This document shows positions 58,201 through 63,420 of a DNA stretch of 63,420 bases, one piece after another. The stretch spans positions 1 to 63,420 of the forward strand of contig NZ_VMNW02000047.1 of assembly GCF_007713735.2 (NCBI RefSeq), written 5' to 3'. How positions within the stretch are numbered: position 1 is the first letter of the stretch; each line of letters starts with the position of its first letter. The translations under genes and the position numbers were made by a program. The notes below the pieces were generated by a model. It was not told the origin of the DNA and searched no databases. It saw only the letters and a list, made by a program, of their open reading frames with translations. Source of the DNA: Amycolatopsis acidicola (GTDB lineage: Bacteria > Actinomycetota > Actinomycetes > Mycobacteriales > Pseudonocardiaceae).

Positions 58201-58629
58201 ATGGTCTCCCAGGAGATCCAGCAACTGCGGGCCACCCTGGACGGGCTGGTCCGGGAGCAGGCCGACCGGCGTGCGCTGCGCGAGCGGCAGGGCGAGGAGA
58301 TCAAGGCCCGCGCCCAGGAGTACATGACCGAGCAGGTGCAGGCGGCCGAGCGCTACGTGCAGCTGCGGCGTGAGCTCGGCAAGCAGAGCGAAGCCGACGA
58401 GGAGGACGAGGAGCTCGAGTCCTTCGGCGAGCCGGAGGAGTTCGCCGAGGAGGACGCGGCCGCGGCGCCCCCGCCGGCCGCGACGCCACCGGCCCCGGCT
58501 TCACCGCCGCCGCCTCCGCCCGCGCCGGAGCCGGTCCGGGCGGCCCGCGCGCCGCGGCGGCCCGCTCAGGAAGCCGAGGAAGAAGACGACGACGACTTCC
58601 TGAACATCCGCTGGCGCGACGACGACTGA
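58201..58629 (+). CDS. coiled-coil protein with acidic/proline-rich tail
   Basis: A 142-residue protein: a charged coiled coil (about 1-60, IQQLRATLDGLVREQADRRA) followed by an acidic stretch, a Pro/Ala linker (PPPAATPPAPASPPPPPPAP) and an acidic end (DDDDFLNIRWRDDD). It follows the giant protein by 20 bases, with GGAAAGGA before the ATG, and is followed by a strong terminator, so it is the last gene of that operon. It may be a chaperone or adaptor for export; function unknown. Confidence 0.65.
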   Translation: MVSQEIQQLRATLDGLVREQADRRALRERQGEEIKARAQEYMTEQVQAAERYVQLRRELGKQSEADEEDEELESFGEPEEFAEEDAAAAPPPAATPPAPASPPPPPPAPEPVRAARAPRRPAQEAEEEDDDDFLNIRWRDDD

Positions 58630-58642
58630 TCGCGTTCGCCTC

Positions 58643-58680
58643 AGCAGCGCCCCGCCGGACCCATCCGGCGGGGCGCTGCT
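58643..58680 (+). terminator. strong GC hairpin terminator
   Basis: A perfect 17-bp stem (58643-58659 with 58664-58680, beginning AGCAGCGCCCCGCCGGA) encloses the loop CCCA. There is no T-run, as is common for actinobacterial terminators. It closes the type VII-like operon. Confidence 0.75.
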
Positions 58681-58742
58681 CGGCCTGCTTCAGCTCGGAT
58701 GGGCAACTAGCCTGGGGCGGAGTCGGCGAAAGGAGTGAACCG

Positions 58743-59447
58743 GTGGCGAAGGTGCTGTTCGTGATGACCGGTGCGGACCACTTGACCCTGCAGGACGGCA
58801 CCCGGCACGCGACCGGGTACTGGGCCGAGGAAGCCGTGGTACCGCTGGAAAAGCTCAAGGCGGCCGGACACGAGGTGGTGGTGGGCACCCCCCGTGGCGT
58901 GCGCCCGCCGGTGGACGAGGCGAGCCTCGCGCCGGGCGCCGCGGGTGGTGGGGACGAAGCGGGAAGGCTCGGCGAAGCGGTGCGGAACGAGCCGGAGTTC
59001 GCGCACCCGGTCGCGCTCTCGGACGTGCGCCTGGAGAGCTACGACGCGGTCTTCGTGCCGGGCGGGCACGGCCCGATGGAGGACTTGGCGGGCGACGTCG
59101 AGTCCGGGCGGATCCTCACCGGGGCGCTCAACGCGGACATGCCCGTCGCGCTCGTCTGCCACGGCCCGGCCGCGCTCCTCGCGGCCGCCGATGGCAAGGG
59201 CGGCAACGCTTTCGCCGGCTACCGGGTGGCGGCGTTCACCAACGCCGAGGAGGACCAGGGCGGGCTGGCGGACAAGGTGCCATGGCTGCTGCAGGACAGG
59301 CTGGCCAAGGCGGGCCTCGACGTGGACGAGGCCACGCCGTGGGAGCCGCACGTGGTGACCGACCGCGCCGTGCTCACCGGGCAGAACCCGGCCTCGGCGA
59401 GCCCGCTCGCGGACGTGCTCGTCGAGCGCCTCGCGGGAAGGCCCTGA
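58743..59447 (+). CDS. DJ-1/PfpI-family protein (Hsp31-like)
   Basis: A 234-residue DJ-1/PfpI protein of the type I glutamine amidotransferase-like fold. The nucleophile elbow is ALVCHGPAAL (Cys139, His140), with an upstream acidic residue in GYWAEEAV and the VFVPGGHGPMEDL loop. Hsp31-like members act as glyoxalase III, deglycase or holdase under stress. GTG start at 58743 with GAAAGGAG ahead. It is monocistronic, after the terminator and convergent with the next operon. Confidence 0.87.
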   Translation: MAKVLFVMTGADHLTLQDGTRHATGYWAEEAVVPLEKLKAAGHEVVVGTPRGVRPPVDEASLAPGAAGGGDEAGRLGEAVRNEPEFAHPVALSDVRLESYDAVFVPGGHGPMEDLAGDVESGRILTGALNADMPVALVCHGPAALLAAADGKGGNAFAGYRVAAFTNAEEDQGGLADKVPWLLQDRLAKAGLDVDEATPWEPHVVTDRAVLTGQNPASASPLADVLVERLAGRP

Positions 59448-59492
59448 GCGGCGGGCCCTCCCGCGCGGCGGCACAACACGTCGAAGCACCGC

Positions 59493-60692
59493 CTAAACGC
59501 TCGGCTCGGGTGTGCGTGCCGCGCGCGTCCGGGCGGCCGCCGCGAAGGGGAGCAGCACCACCTGCAGGACCACCGCGACGATCACCAGCACGAGCCGGAT
59601 CACCCAGCCGCCGTCGAAGAAGCTCGCGAAGATCGCGGGCGGGCCCAGCAGCACGCCGAGGTACGTCGCCTGCGAAACGAGCCCGCTCGTGGCGCCCAGC
59701 GTTTCGGTGCTCGGCGCCGCGCCCGGGACGAACGTCCAGATCAGGCCGTTCACGGTGCCGATCCCCAGCGAGAACACGCACACCGCCACGCACGCGCCCG
59801 CGAAACCGGTGGCGGGCAAATAAAGCGCGACCCCGCCGGCGAGCGTGATCACCCCGGCGGTGACGCCGATCCGGCGGGCCCGCACCCCCGCCTTCAGCAG
59901 GTACCCGGCCGAGAGCGAACCCACGACCACGAACACCTCGGCGATCGTGCCGACCCCGGCCGCCGTCTTCACCGACACCCCGAACGACGCCGTCAGGTAC
60001 ACGGTGAGCGCGTTCATGATCCCGGTCTGGATGAACGCCGAGAACCCGGAAGCCAGCGCGACCCGGTACGGCGGCAGGCTCTTCAGCACCGCCCAGATGT
60101 CCGCGAGCTTGCGCGCCGGCGCGTCGTTTTCCGTGCGCCCCGGCAGGAAAACGGCCGCGATGGCGAGCAACGCCATCAGCACCGCGTGCCCGCCGAACGC
60201 CCACCGCCACGCCTGCCCATGCCCCGCGAGCGGCGCGATGATCGTCAGCGTCAGGCCGACGCCGACCGCCGTATGCGAAGCCCACACGCCGAGGGCGACG
60301 GCCCGCCGCGGCCCGCTGGTGGTGCGCATCATCATCGTCACGGCGCCGACGGTCAGCGAAAGATACCCGACGCCCTCGACGAGCCGCCCGGTGAACAGCA
60401 CGCCGCCGGTGTGGGAGAAGAACACGATCACGTTGCCCGCCAAGGCGAACAGCGAGCCGGCGAAGATCACCCGCTTGTCGCCGACGCGGTCGATCAGCCA
60501 GCCGCCGAAGACCGCGGCGATCGCGGTGACCAGCGACGGCACCGAGATCACCCAGCCCGAAGCCGCCGAGCCGAGCGCGAACTGTTTCGCCATGTCCGCG
60601 ATGACCGGGACGGACTGCGTGACCAGCGAGGTCGCGACGACGCCGTAGAGGTAGAGCAGGATCAGGGAAGGCCAGCTACCGGGTCTCATCAT
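59493..60692 (-). CDS. MFS transporter
   Basis: A 399-residue MFS permease, around 12 hydrophobic segments, with the loop FGGWLIDRVGDKRVIF between helices 2 and 3. The pattern TSLVTQSVPVIADMAKQF in the first loop recalls small-solute MFS transporters of the CynX/NarK-like groups. ATG 60692 is eight bases after GGAG; ATG 60689 is the alternative. Last gene of a four-gene minus-strand operon with a maleate-isomerase-like enzyme and an amidohydrolase; it may import or export an organic acid. Confidence 0.83.
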   Translation of the reverse strand: MMRPGSWPSLILLYLYGVVATSLVTQSVPVIADMAKQFALGSAASGWVISVPSLVTAIAAVFGGWLIDRVGDKRVIFAGSLFALAGNVIVFFSHTGGVLFTGRLVEGVGYLSLTVGAVTMMMRTTSGPRRAVALGVWASHTAVGVGLTLTIIAPLAGHGQAWRWAFGGHAVLMALLAIAAVFLPGRTENDAPARKLADIWAVLKSLPPYRVALASGFSAFIQTGIMNALTVYLTASFGVSVKTAAGVGTIAEVFVVVGSLSAGYLLKAGVRARRIGVTAGVITLAGGVALYLPATGFAGACVAVCVFSLGIGTVNGLIWTFVPGAAPSTETLGATSGLVSQATYLGVLLGPPAIFASFFDGGWVIRLVLVIVAVVLQVVLLPFAAAARTRAARTPEPSV

Positions 60693-60718
60693 TGAGATCA
60701 CTCCGATTCGGGGGAAGG

Positions 60719-61519
60719 TCAGGTCCAGGCGAGGAGGCGGCGGATGTTCCCGCCCAGCACGAGTTCGCGCTCGGGGCCGGTCAACCAGGGCAGGGCTTCG
60801 GCGAACTGCGCCACGCATTGCCGGTACGGATGGTGCAGGCGCGACAGGTCGCTGGCCCACACGACGCGCTCCGGGCCGAAGGCGCCGAAGATCCGCCGCA
60901 GCGGCTCGTCCAGCGAGGGGAACGGATACGGGTCCAGCGCGTAGTCGCCCACCCCGGCGGCTTTCACGTGCACGCCGGGGAAATCGGCCAGTGCCAGCAA
61001 TTCCGGCAGGTGCTCGAACGCGGCCGGACCCGAGGCGCCGCGCGGCACGCCGAGGTGGTCCACGATGATCCGCAGCCCGGGGAACCGCCGCGCCAGATCG
61101 GCCGCGAGCTTCAGCGCACCCGGGATCAGCAGTGCCACGACGAGGCCGGTTTCCTCGGCCACCGGCCACAGTTCCTCGTAGTGCCCGGCCAGCAGCGGCG
61201 CGCGGCGTTCCTCGGTGTTGAACAGGAACCGCATGCCCGTCATCCCCGGCTGCTCCAGCCAGGTCCTGGCCTGCGCGACCGGATCGGCGTCCGGATCGGG
61301 CAGGCCCATCACCGTGAACCGCCCGGGCGCGGCCGCCGCGAGCTCCAGCGAGTACGCGTTGCCGTCCGGATCCCACAGCGGGGGCACGAGCACCGCCCGC
61401 GACACCCCGGCCGCCGCCATTTCGGCCTCCAGCACCTCCCGGGTGATCGGTTCCCGGCGGTGGTGCCCGGTGGACTGCCCGGCGGACCAGGCGTGCACCT
61501 GCGCGTCGACGATCTCCAC
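60719..61519 (-). CDS. amidohydrolase-2 family hydrolase/decarboxylase
   Basis: A 266-residue metal-dependent TIM-barrel protein of the amidohydrolase-2 (PF04909-type) family. It has the D-x-H start (IVDAQVHAW), IIVDHLGVP and the late catalytic Asp in WASDLSRLHHPY. Relatives include lactonases (LigI, 2-pyrone-4,6-dicarboxylate), decarboxylases (ACMSD) and dihydropyridine or fuconolactone hydrolases. GTG start three bases after the stop of the upstream isomerase-like gene. The combination suggests degradation of an unsaturated dicarboxylic acid or its lactone. Confidence 0.83.
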   Translation of the reverse strand: MEIVDAQVHAWSAGQSTGHHRREPITREVLEAEMAAAGVSRAVLVPPLWDPDGNAYSLELAAAAPGRFTVMGLPDPDADPVAQARTWLEQPGMTGMRFLFNTEERRAPLLAGHYEELWPVAEETGLVVALLIPGALKLAADLARRFPGLRIIVDHLGVPRGASGPAAFEHLPELLALADFPGVHVKAAGVGDYALDPYPFPSLDEPLRRIFGAFGPERVVWASDLSRLHHPYRQCVAQFAEALPWLTGPERELVLGGNIRRLLAWT

Positions 61520-61522
61520 GGC

Positions 61523-62239
61523 TCAGCCCTCGAACAGCCGGCCGGCGCCGGGGATCGTGCCGGTCCACCCGGCGGCGGTCAGGACCGACCACAACATGGC
61601 CTGGTTGCTCGTCACCACTGGCCTCCCTAGGTCTCGTTCCAGCGCCGGTGCCGCCTCGAACGCGCGGACGTTGGCGCACGACAGCAGCACCGCGCCGGTC
61701 GAATCGTCGACGTGCTCACGTGCCGCGTCCGCGATCCGCGCCGGGTCGAGGAGCGCGGCCTTCTTCGCGTCGTCGAAGCCGAGCGACACCGTGCGCCGCA
61801 CCGAAAACCCTGACGCCGTCAGGGAATCCCGCTCGATCCGCGCGGACTCCCCGGTGAACGGGCAGACGTGCAGCAGCCCGTCCGCCCGCAGCACGCGCAG
61901 GGCCTGTTTGATCGCGACCATCGTGTTGGTCGACGGGACCCCGAGCTGCGAGGTCATCCGCCGGGCGAGCGCTTCGTCGCCCAGCGGATCCCACGCCACG
62001 CTCGCGCCGGTGCAGTTGAACGCGATCGCGTCGGGGGAGAAGTCGGCCAGCAGCGAGGCTTCGTCGGTCGCTTCGAGGTACGCGCGGGCGAGGCTTTCCG
62101 TGGTCACGCGGCCGTTTTCCTTGCGCAGCCGGATCCGGTGCACGTGGTAGGCGACGTCGGCCGGACAGAAGGCGCGGAAGTCGTCCTCGGCGATGGTGTT
62201 CAGCGACGGCACGATCATGCCGATCCGGAGCTCACTCAT
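61523..62239 (-). CDS. maleate isomerase/arylmalonate decarboxylase-like protein
   Basis: A 238-residue Asp/Glu-racemase-superfamily protein. It shows the maleate cis-trans isomerase pattern: IGMIVPSLNT near the start, first active cysteine in FNCTGASVAW and second in LSCANVRAF. The two-cysteine set is needed for isomerisation of maleate to fumarate; arylmalonate decarboxylases keep only one. The fold halves are duplicated as expected. Its ATG overlaps the end of the upstream transporter gene by eight bases. Maleate is formed at the end of nicotinate and gentisate-type degradation. Confidence 0.82.
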   Translation of the reverse strand: MSELRIGMIVPSLNTIAEDDFRAFCPADVAYHVHRIRLRKENGRVTTESLARAYLEATDEASLLADFSPDAIAFNCTGASVAWDPLGDEALARRMTSQLGVPSTNTMVAIKQALRVLRADGLLHVCPFTGESARIERDSLTASGFSVRRTVSLGFDDAKKAALLDPARIADAAREHVDDSTGAVLLSCANVRAFEAAPALERDLGRPVVTSNQAMLWSVLTAAGWTGTIPGAGRLFEG

Positions 62240-63307
62240 GGGCGTCCTCCAGCCGCGGCGCGGACTCGCCCGCCAGGCTCCGGTCGATCGACTCCAGCGA
62301 CCGGCCCCTGGCCTCGACCCCGAGGGACAGATAGGTCACGCCGCACACCAGCAGGCACACCGCGAGGAAGGAGAAAGCGGGTACCACGGCCGAAGTGGTG
62401 GCCGCTGGGCTGACGATGTTGCCGGAGCCCACGATCACCGCGAGCCCGACCGGGCCGAGGATCTTGCCGACCGAACCGGTCAGTCCCGCGTAGCCGGACC
62501 CGCTGCCGCGCAACCGGGACGGCCAGATCTCCGTGGAATACAGGGCGCACACGGAGAACCCGCCGTCGGCGAACACGAAGGCCACCAGCAGCGGCAGCCA
62601 GAACAGCGACGCGGGCAGGAAGATCCCGTTGCCGGTCAGCCCGGCCAGCAGTGTCGCCACGGCGGCCGCCAGCGCGAAGTACCCGCCCGTGCGGCGCCTG
62701 CCGACCCGGTCCGCCAGCCGTGCCGCGAGCAGGCGCGAGCCGATCCCCGCGACGCTGAAGGCGATCATCACCTTCGCCGCGTCGCCCGAGGAGATCAGCT
62801 GAACCTGTGCCAGCAGCATCGGCGCCCACAGCACGATCCCGTAGTAGCCGGTCATCAGCCCGAGATTCACCAGCGTCGAGGTGACGACCTGGCGGGGGAA
62901 GGCGAAGATGTGCCGCCACCGGTCGTGCGGGCTCGGCGGGGGCACGTCCAGCTCGCCGTCGAACCGCGCTTCCCCGAGCGCCCACGCGACCGATTTCCTT
63001 GCGGCTTCGGGCTTTCCGTGCAGGCTGAGCCACCGCGCCGACTCCGGGATGAACGCCGCGCCGGCGAGCGCGACCAGCGCGGGCAGTGCGCCGAGGGCGA
63101 ACGTCCACCGCCAGCCGATGCCCGGGATGAGGTACGCCCCGCTGAACGAGCCGAGCAGCAGCCCGCCGGTGGTGATCGCGGAGACCACGCCGGTGAGCAT
63201 CCCGCGCCGTCGCGGCGGCATGAACTCGTGCACCAGCGAAACCTGCACGAAGTAGCCTGCCGTCGCGAACCCGATGACCGTGCGCAGCACGGCCATGTAG
63301 ACCCAGC
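62232..63307 (-). CDS. MFS transporter, 5' end lost at the window-end inverted repeat
   Basis: An MFS transporter of the sugar-porter/aromatic-acid-like group, with IPESARWLSLHGKPEAARKS in the cytosolic loop, ARLADRVGRRRTGGYF and the late STEIWPSRLRGSGSGYAG. About 358 residues are readable, starting near GWVYMAVLRTVIGF. Upstream of 63307 the sequence is an exact inverted copy of the gene's own bases 62987-63099, so the true start and first helices are missing here. First gene of the operon with the maleate-isomerase-like enzyme; it may import an organic acid or aromatic acid. Confidence 0.82.
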
Positions 63308-63420
63308 CGCCCTCGGCGCACTGCCCGCGCTGGTCGCGCTCGCCGGCGCGGCGTTCATCCCGGAGTCGGCGCGGTGGCTCAGCCTGCACGGAAAGCCCGA
63401 AGCCGCAAGGAAATCGGTCG
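62987..63420. repeat. 113-bp perfect inverted repeat at the window end
   Basis: Bases 63308-63420 are the exact reverse complement of 62987-63099, separated by 208 bases, and run to the last base of the window. The identity starts abruptly inside the transporter coding sequence. No transposase, target-site duplication or terminal motif is seen, so a chimeric or folded-back contig end is the likeliest cause. Confidence 0.85.

Noticed and set aside
62987..63420. Insertion sequence with terminal inverted repeats
   Set aside because: The arms are 113 bp of transporter coding sequence, the spacer is the same gene, and no transposase is present.

Overview
The window looks like chromosomal DNA of a high-GC actinobacterium, most likely a member of the Pseudonocardiaceae such as Amycolatopsis. 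The reasons are very high G+C in third codon positions, many GTG starts, chains of genes joined by ATGA/GTGA overlaps, several genes that look leaderless (a TANNNT -10 box placed 6-7 nt before the start codon), and a feruloyl-CoA synthetase / hydroxycinnamoyl-CoA hydratase-lyase pair of the type known from vanillin-forming Amycolatopsis. The genus is an inference. No rRNA, tRNA, CRISPR array or transposase was seen. The stretch is accessory catabolic and transport DNA, dense in one-component regulators.

Layout. 0.1-10.3 kb: small regulator/enzyme pairs (MerR with an Old Yellow Enzyme, TetR with a tiny protein, MarR with a quinone-oxidoreductase-like enzyme), a minus-strand operon of a flavin monooxygenase and two esterase-like hydrolases facing a TetR gene, and a MarR gene facing an FAD oxidoreductase. 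Several of these divergent promoters carry strong palindromic operators. 10.3-16.4 kb: a tightly overlapping operon (two-domain AsnC regulator, NodB/PuuE-type deacetylase, MHS transporter, SDR, ketopantoate-reductase-like enzyme, M20 peptidase), probably for uptake and hydrolysis of an amide or cyclic-imide compound. 16.5-19.1 kb: a large beta-helix-like membrane protein. 19.15-19.38 kb: a palindromic dispersed repeat. 19.4-21.7 kb: fcs and ech for hydroxycinnamate chain shortening.

21.9-31 kb: an overlapping operon with a polar amino-acid-type ABC importer, a CapA-like phosphoesterase, a class III CoA-transferase and two subunits of the 2-hydroxyacyl-CoA dehydratase family, followed by PaaX and IclR regulators. 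It resembles the anaerobic FldABC phenyllactate dehydratase set, but no activator is present and the usual Fe-S cysteines are largely missing. 31.3-36.8 kb: a sulfonate/nitrate-type ABC importer flanked by two cytosolic proteins with a substrate-binding-protein fold, each with one cysteine in the same CEWG motif, then an MFS exporter. 39.7-43.7 kb: an alkanesulfonate (ssuCBAD) operon whose ATPase carries two head-to-head 21-bp minisatellites inside the coding sequence.

43.7-63.4 kb: a DUF899 protein, a secreted DUF5829-like protein, an FAD monooxygenase, a paired alpha/beta-hydrolase and signal-less subtilase, an ECF sigma factor fused to its own zinc-finger/transmembrane anti-sigma-like module, a frameshifted Gln/Ala-rich membrane protein, a fatty-acyl-AMP ligase with its acyl carrier protein, a probable type VII secretion substrate operon with a 1019-residue Gly/Ser/Asp-rich protein, a DJ-1/PfpI protein, and a minus-strand catabolic operon (MFS, maleate-isomerase-like, amidohydrolase, MFS). 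The last 113 bases are an exact inverted copy of sequence about 210 bases upstream, which breaks the final transporter gene and is probably a contig-end artefact.
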